From assembly GCA_031418715.1 (NCBI GenBank), contig JANOJL010000056.1:1-64000 (forward strand): 64,000 bases of DNA. Reading direction: 5' to 3'. A program made the position numbers and the translations under genes. This document shows, in pieces, positions 25,762 through 34,291 of this stretch. This DNA is from JANMDU01 sp031418715. GTDB taxonomy: Bacteria; Pseudomonadota; Gammaproteobacteria; Burkholderiales; Burkholderiaceae_C. Each line of letters starts with the position of its first letter. Position 1 is the stretch's first letter. Below the pieces are notes generated by a model that made no database searches, had not been told where the DNA came from, and saw only the letters and a list, made by a program, of their open reading frames with translations.

Positions 25762-26964
25762 TCACACTCTTTCGAGAATAACCGCAATCCCCTGCCCAAC
25801 ACCAATGCACATCGTGCAAAGGGCATAGCGACCCTTGATTTTGTGCAATTGATTCACCGCTGTGGTCGCGAGCCGAGCGCCCGATGCGCCTAGCGGATGG
25901 CCGAGTGCAATCGCACCGCCGTTCGGGTTCACTATTGCATCATCATCCTTCAAACCGAGATCACGCAGCACCGCCAAGCCTTGCGCTGCGAAGGCCTCGT
26001 TCAACTCAATCACATCCATTTGCGCAAGCGTCAACCCCGTGAGCTGCAACACCTTGCGCGTTGCAGGCGCAGGGCCGATGCCCATGATGCGCGGCGGCAC
26101 GCCCGCCGTGGCCATGCCGACGACGCGGGCTTTCAGGGTGAGGCCGAATTTCGCAGCCGTTTTCTCGTCAGCCAACAGCAAAGCGCAGGCGCCATCGTTC
26201 ACGCCGCTGGCATTGCCTGCGGTGACTGTGCCATCTGGCTTCACGATCGCTTTTAGCTTGCCCAGCGCTTCCATCGAAGTCTCGCGCGGATGCTCGTCTT
26301 GGCTGACGATGATGGGATCGCCTTTCTTTTGGGGAATCGCGACGTGTGTGATCTCAGCATCAAAATAACCCGATTTCTGCGCAGCTACTGCTTTCATCTG
26401 GCTGCTCAGAGCCATGCGATCTTGCGCTTCGCGCTCTATCTTGTATTCCGTCGCCACGTTCTCAGCCGTCTCAGGCATCGAATCGACGCCGTATTTTTCT
26501 TTCATGATCTTGTTGATGAAACGCCAGCCAATCGTGGTGTCATGAATCTCTGCGGAACGGCTGAAAGCGCTCGTGGCTTTGGGCATCACAAAAGGCGCAC
26601 GGCTCATGCTCTCTACGCCGCCCGCGATCATGAGCGTAGCTTCTCCCGCACGAATGGCGCGGGCTGCTGTGCCCAAAGCATCTAAGCCTGAGCCGCAAAG
26701 GCGGTTCACCGTGCTACCTGGAACTTGATAAGGCAAGCCTGCCAAGAGAGAAGCCATATGCGCCACATTGCGATTGTCTTCGCCCGCCTGATTCACGCAG
26801 CCGTAGATCACATCGGTGACGGCTTCCCAATCCACGCCCGTGTTACGCGCCATCAAGGCTTTTAGCGGAATCGCGCCGAGGTCATCGGTACGCACGGACG
26901 AGAGTGCACCGCCGTAGCGACCAAAAGGTGTGCGGATGGCGTCGACGATATAGGCGTGATTCAT
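25762..26964 (-). CDS. pcaF: 3-oxoadipyl-CoA thiolase (beta-ketoadipyl-CoA thiolase)
   Basis: 400 residues, full-length thiolase. It splits 3-oxoadipyl-CoA into succinyl-CoA and acetyl-CoA, the last step of benzoate breakdown. Nucleophile Cys lies in NRLCGSGLDALG (about 87-98), GGAIALGHPLGASGARL (about 349-365) carries the His, and the second Cys is in CTMCIGVGQG (about 385-394). The start 9 bp after boxA in the operon and the DAIRTPFGRYGGALSSVR opening favour PcaF over a fatty-acid thiolase. Confidence 0.88.
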   Translation of the reverse strand: MNHAYIVDAIRTPFGRYGGALSSVRTDDLGAIPLKALMARNTGVDWEAVTDVIYGCVNQAGEDNRNVAHMASLLAGLPYQVPGSTVNRLCGSGLDALGTAARAIRAGEATLMIAGGVESMSRAPFVMPKATSAFSRSAEIHDTTIGWRFINKIMKEKYGVDSMPETAENVATEYKIEREAQDRMALSSQMKAVAAQKSGYFDAEITHVAIPQKKGDPIIVSQDEHPRETSMEALGKLKAIVKPDGTVTAGNASGVNDGACALLLADEKTAAKFGLTLKARVVGMATAGVPPRIMGIGPAPATRKVLQLTGLTLAQMDVIELNEAFAAQGLAVLRDLGLKDDDAIVNPNGGAIALGHPLGASGARLATTAVNQLHKIKGRYALCTMCIGVGQGIAVILERV

Positions 26965-26973
26965 GTTGGGCGT

Positions 26974-28281
26974 TCAATAGGTTTCGAGGTGCAGGCGACC
27001 TTCTTTTTTCAAGGCACTGCCTATCGTATCCCAGCTCAGACCCACCGTATCGGCAATGTCTTTGAGCGCCAGCACCACGCCCTCCTCCATGGCTTTGAGG
27101 CCGCAAACGTAGAAGTAGGCGTTCGGGTCTCGCAGCAAAACGGCGAGGTCAGCCGCGCGCTCGCGCATCGCATCCTGCGCATAGCGCTTGCGCTGACCCG
27201 TTTCGCGAGAATAGCAAAATTCGGTATCGATAAAGTCTTTGGGCAACTGCTGCAAAGGGCCGAAATAAGGCAGTTCGGCTTGCGTTCGAGCGCCGAAAAA
27301 AAGCATGAGTTTGCCGCCCTCGAATTTACCGGTAGCGCGGAGACGACGTCGCCATTCCGTCATCGCGCGCATCGGTGCAGAGCCCGTGCCGGTGCAAATC
27401 ATCACGATGTGGCTCTTCGGATGATTAGGCATCAAAAAGCTGCTACCAAACGGCCCAATCACTTCGACCTTGTCACCCACTTTCAAATCACACATGAAAT
27501 TGCTGCCCACACCACGCACGGGTTTGCCGGAATGGTCTTGCAAGACGCGCTTGATGGTGAGGGAGCCATTGTTGTAACCGGGCCGTTCACCATTGCGCGG
27601 GCTGGCGATCGAGTATTGCCTGGCGTGATGGGGCTTGCCACGCTCATCCAAGCCCGGCGGGATGATGCCGATGCTCTGGCCTTCCAATATGGGAAAAGGC
27701 ATGCTACCGAAATCGAGCACGATATGGTGCGTGTCGTAATCTGAGCCGGCCGTCTTACCGACTTCTGTGACGCGAACATTGCCGGTCACGGTTGCGGTGA
27801 TGGTTTTCTGCGTTGCTTTGGGGCCGTAGAGATTCGTGTACGCATGCGCGGCAGACCAAGGTGGTAGCGTGGCGCTGTAGTTGGGCATCGTATCGGCGTT
27901 TACAGATACTACTGAATTGATAGCAATGTGCGCACATTCTGTGCCAGCGACTGGCACTTTTTCGTCTGAAACAGCCTCAGAAACACCCATTTCAGCCAAT
28001 TGCGTCTCGGACAGCTCAGCAGGCAGATCGTCCCACGTCAATTGCTCGGTCGTGGAATAGGCTTTGACTTTTGGCACGTTACGCCAATTGTCAATCGAAC
28101 CCGTGGGGCAAGGCGAGATACAGGCCATGCACAGGTTGCACTTGTCCGCATCCACCACATAGTTGCGATCATCGTGCGTGATCGCACCCACAGGACAGGT
28201 CGCCTCGCAGGTGTTGCAGCGGATGCAGATGACTGGGTCGATGAGGTGTTGCTTGATCAAACCTGTCTCGTTAGCACCCAT
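26974..28281 (-). CDS. boxA: Benzoyl-CoA 2,3-epoxidase reductase component BoxA
   Basis: 435 residues. An N-terminal two-cluster ferredoxin domain (CIRCNTCEATCPVGAI near 18-33; CNLCMACISPCPTGSI near 49-64) is joined to a ferredoxin-NADP reductase-like module with flavin motif RQYSIASPRNG (about 222-232), pyridine-nucleotide motif CTGTGSAPMRAM (about 292) and C-terminal VCGLKAMEEGV (about 399). BoxA moves electrons from NADPH to the oxygenase BoxB. It sits 9 bp from boxB and 9 bp from pcaF. Residues about 112-125 in the interdomain linker come from a dispersed-repeat copy. Confidence 0.95.
   Translation of the reverse strand: MGANETGLIKQHLIDPVICIRCNTCEATCPVGAITHDDRNYVVDADKCNLCMACISPCPTGSIDNWRNVPKVKAYSTTEQLTWDDLPAELSETQLAEMGVSEAVSDEKVPVAGTECAHIAINSVVSVNADTMPNYSATLPPWSAAHAYTNLYGPKATQKTITATVTGNVRVTEVGKTAGSDYDTHHIVLDFGSMPFPILEGQSIGIIPPGLDERGKPHHARQYSIASPRNGERPGYNNGSLTIKRVLQDHSGKPVRGVGSNFMCDLKVGDKVEVIGPFGSSFLMPNHPKSHIVMICTGTGSAPMRAMTEWRRRLRATGKFEGGKLMLFFGARTQAELPYFGPLQQLPKDFIDTEFCYSRETGQRKRYAQDAMRERAADLAVLLRDPNAYFYVCGLKAMEEGVVLALKDIADTVGLSWDTIGSALKKEGRLHLETY
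27906..27944 (-). repeat. Dispersed repeat, copy 7 (inside boxA)
   Basis: Core only: on the coding strand ACAGAATGTGCGCACATTGCT, then ATCAATTCAGTAGT, against AGAATATGCGCCGATTGCTATTAAATTTATAGC in copy 12. It reads TECAHIAINSVV, the same frame as the VIExxxxAIExIA copies. Confidence 0.6.
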
Positions 28282-28290
28282 GGCGTACCT

Positions 28291-29715
28291 TTAGTTAAAT
28301 CGAACGTAGTCGAAGTCTACAAGCTGGCGGTTGATACCCATCGCAGGTGGCGCGATCCAATTGGCAAACTTACCCGGCTCGACCACGCGGCCCATCAGGC
28401 TCGCGACGAATGCACGATCTTCGGCGCTTGGCAACCACTCGTCGACCTTCGCATTCCACTCGGCTTGACTCAGCACGCGGCCATCTGGAGAGACCTTCAC
28501 GCCGGCCAAGGCGCCAATATTGCGATGGAAGGCTTTGTGCGGCGCTTTCAGCGCAAAGGGGATACCCGCCTTTTCAATGACCTTGTTCCAACGCCCAACG
28601 CCCGCGACAGAATCTTTGATGTAGTCGTCGCGCAGCACTTCGTTGAGCGCATTGAGCATCGGCACTTCCTTGCTCACCAGCTCGCCGCCCAGCGCTTGCA
28701 GCACTTGATAGCTCTGGCCACGCAATTGGTGATCATCCATGCGCTTACCTTCTTCGTAGCGGCCCTTGAGACCGGTGCTGTAGAAGGTGGCGGCGTTGGA
28801 GGATTCATCGGCACCGAAGAGATCGATCGTCACCGAAAAGTGAAAATTCAAGTAGCGCTGCACCGTGGGCAAATCAATCACGCCTGCTGCGCGAAGCTTT
28901 TTCACATCATCGGTCTTCAGTTCATTCATCATCTGGCAAGTGCGCTGAATCACGCGGCTGATACCGCTCTCGCCAACGAACATATGGTGCGCTTCTTCGG
29001 TGAGCATGAACTTGGTCGTGCGCGCCAATGGCTCGAAAGCACTTTCTGCTAGAGCGCAGAGCTGAAATTTACCATCACGATCGGTGAAGTAAGTGAACAT
29101 GAAAAAGCTGAGCCAATCCGGTGTTTCTTCGTTGAAGGCCTGCAGGATGCGCGGTGTATCGGCATCGCCGCTGCGACGCTCGAGCAACGCTTCGGCTTCT
29201 TCGCGGCCATCGCGGCCAAAATGCTTGTGCAGCAGATAGACCATCGCCCACAGATGGCGGCCTTCTTCCACATTGATCTGATAGAGATTGCGCAGGTCGT
29301 ACATCGAGGGTGCTGTGAGCCCCAAATGCCGCTGCTGCTCGACAGACGCTGGCTCAGTATCGCCCTGCGTGACAATGATGCGGCGCAAATTGGCGCGGTA
29401 TTCGCCAGGCACATCGTTCCAAACCTCTTGCCCCATGTGATCACCAAAATGAATTTTGCGATCTTGCTGCGCAGGGTTCAAGAAAATGCCCCAACGATAG
29501 TCACGCATCTTCACATGCCCAAACTGCGCCCAACCTGCGGGGTCCACGCTCGTGGCGGTGCGTAAATACACATCAGAGGCTTCTGAACCGACAGGGCCAA
29601 TCTCATCCCACCAGTTGATGAAATTAGGCTGCCAGCCCTCGAGTGCCCGCTGCAAGGTGCGGTCTTCGCTCAAGTTAACGTTGTTCGGGATTTTCTCGCT
29701 GTAGTTGATGCTCAT
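28291..29715 (-). CDS. boxB: Benzoyl-CoA 2,3-epoxidase, oxygenase component BoxB
   Basis: 474 residues. BoxB is the diiron oxygenase that epoxidises benzoyl-CoA with O2. Diiron-type carboxylate/His motifs are visible: EEGRHLWAM (about 149-157) and EEAHHMFVG (about 238-246). WWDEIGPVGSEASDVYLRTA near the N-terminus is typical of BoxB. The frame is open to 29811, which would overlap the boxC end; the ATG at 29715 starts the family-typical MSINYSEKIPNNV. It is 9 bp from boxA. Confidence 0.95.
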   Translation of the reverse strand: MSINYSEKIPNNVNLSEDRTLQRALEGWQPNFINWWDEIGPVGSEASDVYLRTATSVDPAGWAQFGHVKMRDYRWGIFLNPAQQDRKIHFGDHMGQEVWNDVPGEYRANLRRIIVTQGDTEPASVEQQRHLGLTAPSMYDLRNLYQINVEEGRHLWAMVYLLHKHFGRDGREEAEALLERRSGDADTPRILQAFNEETPDWLSFFMFTYFTDRDGKFQLCALAESAFEPLARTTKFMLTEEAHHMFVGESGISRVIQRTCQMMNELKTDDVKKLRAAGVIDLPTVQRYLNFHFSVTIDLFGADESSNAATFYSTGLKGRYEEGKRMDDHQLRGQSYQVLQALGGELVSKEVPMLNALNEVLRDDYIKDSVAGVGRWNKVIEKAGIPFALKAPHKAFHRNIGALAGVKVSPDGRVLSQAEWNAKVDEWLPSAEDRAFVASLMGRVVEPGKFANWIAPPAMGINRQLVDFDYVRFN

Positions 29716-29791
29716 AGTGATTAATTTCAAAACGACGGTGGAGTTTTTTCGGTTACAGCAAGCCACCAGCCTTGCCGTACAACGAGATTTT

Positions 29792-31459
29792 TTAAACCCG
29801 ATTCCAATCAAAAGCCGCCTTATCGCCCTTGCCGTAAACCTTCAAAGCACCCTTCTCCCCCACAGCATTTGGCCGTTGGAAGATCCAGTTTTGCCAAGCG
29901 GTTAAGCGGCCAAAGACACGAGTCGCCATGGTCTCGACGCCGTTGAAGCGCAGGTTAGCTTCTAGGCCAGTGAGTGCGTCAGGCGACATGGCTACGCGCT
30001 CTTCAATGGCGATGCGCACTTCGTCGGCCCAGTCGATGTCGTCCGGATTCGCTGTGACCAAGCCAACGGCGTAGGCAGCATCTGCATCCAGCGGCTGGCC
30101 TGCCACGGCTCTAACGGCATCCAGCGCGGGCTCTTCCTCATAGAAGCGGCGCTGCAAGCGACTCTGATTCGTGGCCATGGGATAGAGGCCGAAATTGACA
30201 TCACTGACGGTGATCTTCGGTGCTTTGGCTTCGTCATCAGGCAAAGCCAGGTGATAGGAGCGGTCGCAGGCCAAGGCCAGCTCCAAGAAAGTGCCCGCAA
30301 AGCATGAGCCTTCTTCGATGAAGGCAAACAAGCTGCGCGATGACACATCGATACGACTCAGCGTGCGGCGCAACATGCCGATGGTTTCGCGCACGAACCA
30401 GTGGTCTTTGTGCTGCATCAATACAGCGTCCATCGCCAGCACGTTGGCCGCATCGCCTTGCGTCTTCCAAATCCAGGTGCCAATATCCAGCTCATTGGTG
30501 CGCATCTGCAAAATCGCATCATCCAGCTCACGTGCGAGCACCAAGGGATACCAATTCGATGCTGCGTTTTCGATAGCAGACACCGTAGATTCTATGAAGG
30601 CAACTGGCGCTTTGACCGTAAAGACTGCAATCCTCTTGGCGCGATCAATCTCAACAGTCACGTTGCTATAACGCAGCGCATCTGCTTCGATGGTGCAATT
30701 CAGAGGTGTGAGTGCTACGCCCTTAGCGCCAGACTCGCCCGCAGGCCGATCGCTCTTCTCGGCCAATTCCAGCGCACGTTTTTGCACCGCTTCTTGAAAC
30801 TGCGCAGATTTCACCGCCTGATCCACCAAACGCCATTCCACGGCCTTCTTGCCACGCACGCCTTCCACGCTAGTGCAAAAAATATCGGCTAAATCGTGGC
30901 GCACTTTGCGCTTATCCGTCACTCGCGTGAGGCCGCCCGTACCAGGTAGCACGCCCAGTAGCGGCACTTCTGGCAGGCTCACTGCCGAGCTGCGGTCATC
31001 CACCAAAATGATTTCATCGCAAGCCAACGCCACTTCGTAGCCGCCGCCCGCGCATGCACCGTTCACTGCCGCGATGAATTTCAAGCCGCTGTGGGCAGAT
31101 GAATCTTCCAAACCATTTCGCGTCTCGTTCGTGAACTTGCAGAAATTCACTTTCCAAGCGTGGCTCGATACGCCAAGCATGAAAATATTCGCGCCCGAGC
31201 AAAACACTTTTTCTTTGGCACTGGTCAGCACCACGGTGCGCACTTCGGGATGCTCAAAACGAATGCGGTTGACAGCATCGTGCAGCTCGATGTCCACACC
31301 GAGGTCATAGCTGTTCAATTTCAGCTTGTAGCCGGGGCGCAGACCTGCGTTTTCATCGAAATCGGCCTTGATCGTGGCCACCGGGCCATTGAACTCGAGT
31401 TTCCAATGTTTGTATTGGCTGGGCTGGGTTTGGTAATTGACGCGAAGATCCGTGCTCAT
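29792..31459 (-). CDS. boxC: 2,3-epoxybenzoyl-CoA dihydrolase (benzoyl-CoA-dihydrodiol lyase) BoxC
   Basis: 555 residues, about twice an enoyl-CoA hydratase. It shows two crotonase-like blocks: NGACAGGGYEVALACDEI (about 125-142) and GSCFAGTFLELALACDR (about 378-394). BoxC opens the epoxide ring to 3,4-dehydroadipyl-CoA semialdehyde and formate. The formate release is notable because formate dehydrogenase genes close the same gene string. It is the first gene of the run; its upstream region carries a TGCAAT-type palindrome (31494-31518). Confidence 0.95.
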   Translation of the reverse strand: MSTDLRVNYQTQPSQYKHWKLEFNGPVATIKADFDENAGLRPGYKLKLNSYDLGVDIELHDAVNRIRFEHPEVRTVVLTSAKEKVFCSGANIFMLGVSSHAWKVNFCKFTNETRNGLEDSSAHSGLKFIAAVNGACAGGGYEVALACDEIILVDDRSSAVSLPEVPLLGVLPGTGGLTRVTDKRKVRHDLADIFCTSVEGVRGKKAVEWRLVDQAVKSAQFQEAVQKRALELAEKSDRPAGESGAKGVALTPLNCTIEADALRYSNVTVEIDRAKRIAVFTVKAPVAFIESTVSAIENAASNWYPLVLARELDDAILQMRTNELDIGTWIWKTQGDAANVLAMDAVLMQHKDHWFVRETIGMLRRTLSRIDVSSRSLFAFIEEGSCFAGTFLELALACDRSYHLALPDDEAKAPKITVSDVNFGLYPMATNQSRLQRRFYEEEPALDAVRAVAGQPLDADAAYAVGLVTANPDDIDWADEVRIAIEERVAMSPDALTGLEANLRFNGVETMATRVFGRLTAWQNWIFQRPNAVGEKGALKVYGKGDKAAFDWNRV

Positions 31460-31493
31460 GGGTTTGTCACCTCGGTTTTGATTTATGAATTAT

Positions 31494-31518
31494 ATTGCAT
31501 GATTTATACATATGCAAT
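31494..31518. promoter_or_regulatory. Probable BoxR operator upstream of boxC
   Basis: ATTGCAT (31494-31500) and ATGCAAT (31512-31518) form an inverted repeat 35 bp from the boxC start, with a further TTTGCA close by at 31521. Known BzdR/BoxR operators are built from TGCA half-sites, and matching sites occur on the other side of boxR. The binding partner is inferred. Confidence 0.65.
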
Positions 31519-31528
31519 ATTTTGCAGA

Positions 31529-32461
31529 TCAAGCCGCAGAAGTCACGGGTAAAAGCAGTTTGTTGAGCAAATCAAAGCTCTTTTCCAAGCTTTGCTCGCT
31601 GGTATTCAGATTGAAATCAGCCTTGGAATAGAAAGCTGCGCGACCCGTCAAGATGCTTTTCAGATCATCCAAAGCCTCTTTGCTGGCCGCCATCGGCCGC
31701 ATATCGCCCTGCGCCTGAACACGCTGCAAATGCTCTTGTGGCTCGGCTTGTAGCCAAACGCTGGTGCAGTGCGTGAGCACCGTGTTGAAGGTGCTCACAT
31801 CTGACACCAAGCCACCCGGTGTGGCGATCACGCATTGCTCATGTTGCTCAATCAGCGCATCTAAAGCGCGGCGCTCGTAGCGGCGATAAGCCGTGACGCC
31901 ATACAGTGCCTGAATCTCAGCCACAGTAGTTCCCGCTAGTTTTTCAATCTCTGCGCTCATCTCAAAAAATGGATAGCCCAGCTTCTGCGCGAGCATTTTT
32001 CCCAGTGTGGATTTACCAGCGCCACGCAGGCCGATCAAGGCTATTTTTTGAGAGTGTTTTAGGCTACTACCCGTTATAGAATGTGTGCGAGGCGCTATCA
32101 AAAAGTGAGTGATGTTGAGGCGCAAGTGTTTCAGTTGCGCTTCATCGCAAGGCTCTAGCAGCTTGCGCAGCATCAGCCACTCCGGGTTGCTGGTGGTCAA
32201 ATCGCCGTGTAATTCGGCCAGTGGACATTCGAGTGCATCCGCCACCTGCTGCAAGATCAAAATCGAGGCATTGCCCACGCCATATTCCAGATTGGCTAAG
32301 TGCCGCTCCGACATATCTGCCGCCGCCGCCAGCGCCTTGCGCGTGAGTCCGCGACGCGCCCGTTGGCTGCGCACGCGCTCGCCCAAAGCCACGAGAAACG
32401 GGTTTTTGGCCTGATCCGTTCCCGATTCAATTGGAATTTCATGCAATATATTGCTTGACAT
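31529..32461 (-). CDS. boxR: BoxR transcriptional regulator (XRE domain plus shikimate-kinase-like domain)
   Basis: 310 residues. The N-terminal XRE helix-turn-helix (about 25-85; RRGLTRKALAAAADMSERHL) is followed by a linker and a shikimate-kinase-like domain with Walker A GLRGAGKST (about 141-149). This is the architecture of BzdR/BoxR, which bind benzoyl-CoA through the kinase-like domain and repress aromatic catabolism genes until it accumulates. The linker (about 120-139) is encoded by a dispersed-repeat copy. The gene sits between the boxC operon and the divergent CoA ligase gene, and its own start codon overlaps a palindromic site. Confidence 0.92.
   Translation of the reverse strand: MSSNILHEIPIESGTDQAKNPFLVALGERVRSQRARRGLTRKALAAAADMSERHLANLEYGVGNASILILQQVADALECPLAELHGDLTTSNPEWLMLRKLLEPCDEAQLKHLRLNITHFLIAPRTHSITGSSLKHSQKIALIGLRGAGKSTLGKMLAQKLGYPFFEMSAEIEKLAGTTVAEIQALYGVTAYRRYERRALDALIEQHEQCVIATPGGLVSDVSTFNTVLTHCTSVWLQAEPQEHLQRVQAQGDMRPMAASKEALDDLKSILTGRAAFYSKADFNLNTSEQSLEKSFDLLNKLLLPVTSAA
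32043..32104 (-). repeat. Dispersed 65-bp repeat, copy 8 (inside boxR)
   Basis: On the coding strand: TTGATAGCGCC, then ATTCTATAACGGGTAGTAGCC, then TAAAACACTCTCAAAAA. It reads LIAPRTHSITGSSLKHSQK and fills the linker between the helix-turn-helix and the kinase-like domain. Confidence 0.85.
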
Positions 32462-32484
32462 AAGGGCTTCTTTGAATTTATATT
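32443..32484 (+). promoter_or_regulatory. Promoter of the benzoate-CoA ligase gene with overlapping palindrome
   Basis: TTGACA (32455-32460), an 18-bp gap and TATATT (32479-32484) form a near-ideal sigma-70 promoter. The perfect 12-bp palindrome GCAATATATTGC (32443-32454) abuts the -35 box and also lies in the first codons of boxR. A regulator bound here could control both genes. Confidence 0.7.
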
Positions 32485-32504
32485 GCGAGTGGAAATATTT
32501 TGCA
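32481..32504. promoter_or_regulatory. Second probable BoxR site at the ligase promoter
   Basis: TATTGC (32481-32486) and, about one and a half turns on, TTTTGCA (32498-32504) resemble the TGCAAT half-sites. They overlap the -10 box and the likely start point, a position expected to repress. Confidence 0.45.
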
Positions 32505-32547
32505 TCACAAAGAACAACACGTCAAACGAGAGTTTGAGGAGACTTGC

Positions 32548-34167
32548 ATGACACACCACACCAGTGCGCCGCCCGCGCAGTTCAATTTTGCCGCTCATTT
32601 GATCGCCGCCAATGCCGGTCGCCTCAGTAAAACAGCCTTGATAGACGATGCAGGCTATTTGTCGTATGGCCAACTCGCCGAGCAAATTCAGCGCTGTGCT
32701 GCCAGCTTGCTGGGCGCTGGCTTGCGCCGCGAAGAGCGCGTCTTGCTGCTCATGCACGATTGCACCGATTGGGTCGTCTCGTTTCTAGGCTGCTTGTATG
32801 CAGGCATTGTTCCCGTGGCAGTCAACACATTGCTCACACCAGAAGATTACGCCTACATGCTGCAAAACAGCCGCGCGCAGGCCGCTTTGGTCTCTGGGGC
32901 ATTGCTGTCCACGTTGCAAGGCGGTATGCAGATCGCTGCACAAGTTGGCGGGCACGAGGTCAAGGCAATTTACGTCTCGCGCGGCGCGTCTGAACTACCC
33001 GTCAGTTACACGGCTTGGAACAAATTGCTTGAAGCTGGGCCCATCAGTGCCTCACTCAATGCGCCCCTCAGTGCGTCCTGTGCCACGCAGGCCGACGAGG
33101 CCGCCTTCTGGCTGTACTCTTCTGGCTCCACAGGCCGCCCTAAAGGCACAGTGCATACACACGCCAATGCTTACTACACAGCAGAGCTGTATGGCAAAGG
33201 CGTATTGCGCATCCAAGAAAACGATGTGTGCTTCTCCGCTGCCAAGCTGTTCTTCGCCTATGGCTTGGGCAATGCTTTGAGCTTCCCTTTGAGCGTGGGC
33301 GCGGCAGTCATTCTTATGGCCGAGCGCCCTACGCCCGATGCCGTGTTTGCACGATGGAAAGGGCAGTTTACCGGCATGAATACTGCAAAGCCTACTATCT
33401 TCTTCGGAGCACCCACCGGATTCGCTGGCATGCTGGCCTCGCCCCATCTTCCTGGCAAAAATGAGGTCGCTCTGCGCATGTGCTCCAGCGCCGGTGAAGC
33501 CCTGCCCGCAGACATTGGCCAGCGCTTTGAAAAGCACTTTACCGTAGAAATCATCGACGGCATCGGCTCCACTGAGATGCTGCATATCTTCCTGTCCAAC
33601 ATTCCCGGAAAAGTGCGCTACGGCACCACGGGCTGGCCCGTGCCGGGCTACGCCATTGAGCTGCGCGCTGAAGGTGGCGGCGCAGTGCCTGATGGCGAGC
33701 TCGGCGATCTCTACATCCAAGGGCCGAGTGCCGCCCTGATGTACTGGAACAACCGTGAGAAAACCCGCGATGCATTCCAAGGCGCATGGACGAAAAGCGG
33801 CGATAAATATGTGAAGAACGCAGACGGCACATACTCCTACTCTGGCCGCAGCGACGACATGCTCAAAGTGAGCGGCATCTACGTCTCGCCCTTTGAAGTG
33901 GAAGCCACCCTTGTGCAACACAGCGCCGTGCTGGAAGCTGCGGTCGTAGGCAAAGAAGATGCCGAAGGCCTCACCAAAACAAAAGCCTTCGTTGTTTTGA
34001 AAGCCGGGCAATCAGCCACAGAAGACGAACTCAAAGCCTTCGTCAAAGAGCGCCTTGCACCTTACAAATATCCGCGATTTATTGAATTTGTGAGTGAATT
34101 GCCCAAGACGGCGACAGGGAAGATTCAGCGGTTTAAATTGCGGGATTTGGAAGCTTCTCGTCGTTGA
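32548..34167 (+). CDS. bclA: Benzoate--CoA ligase
   Basis: 539 residues, ANL superfamily. It activates benzoate to benzoyl-CoA with ATP, the entry reaction of the pathway. P-loop YSSGSTGRPKGTVHTH lies near 189-204, the A8 motif SGRSDDMLKVSGIYVSP near 431-447, and the catalytic Lys in KTATGKIQRFKLRD near 520. The frame is open from 32500; I use ATG 32548, which has GAGGAG 6 bp upstream. Divergent from boxR and next to the box genes, so benzoate is a safer assignment than other aryl acids, though 2-aminobenzoate or fluorobenzoates may also be accepted. Confidence 0.92.
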   Translation: MTHHTSAPPAQFNFAAHLIAANAGRLSKTALIDDAGYLSYGQLAEQIQRCAASLLGAGLRREERVLLLMHDCTDWVVSFLGCLYAGIVPVAVNTLLTPEDYAYMLQNSRAQAALVSGALLSTLQGGMQIAAQVGGHEVKAIYVSRGASELPVSYTAWNKLLEAGPISASLNAPLSASCATQADEAAFWLYSSGSTGRPKGTVHTHANAYYTAELYGKGVLRIQENDVCFSAAKLFFAYGLGNALSFPLSVGAAVILMAERPTPDAVFARWKGQFTGMNTAKPTIFFGAPTGFAGMLASPHLPGKNEVALRMCSSAGEALPADIGQRFEKHFTVEIIDGIGSTEMLHIFLSNIPGKVRYGTTGWPVPGYAIELRAEGGGAVPDGELGDLYIQGPSAALMYWNNREKTRDAFQGAWTKSGDKYVKNADGTYSYSGRSDDMLKVSGIYVSPFEVEATLVQHSAVLEAAVVGKEDAEGLTKTKAFVVLKAGQSATEDELKAFVKERLAPYKYPRFIEFVSELPKTATGKIQRFKLRDLEASRR

Positions 34168-34291
34168 GTTTCAGGTCTTAGTTCGTACTCTGATGGCCTG
34201 TGCAACGTCACCCATTTCGCACCAAAATTCTCAATGAAGCCAACAGGATGCGAGTGTGAGGAAGAATCCCCAGCTAGCCGATAATCAAGCC

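Noticed and set aside
28000..29052. 350-codon plus-strand frame opposite boxB/boxA
   Set aside because: Shadow frame of box genes in GC-biased codons; residues are low in recognisable motifs.
33052..34011. 319-codon minus-strand frame opposite the CoA ligase
   Set aside because: Shadow frame; the opposite strand encodes an intact ANL enzyme.
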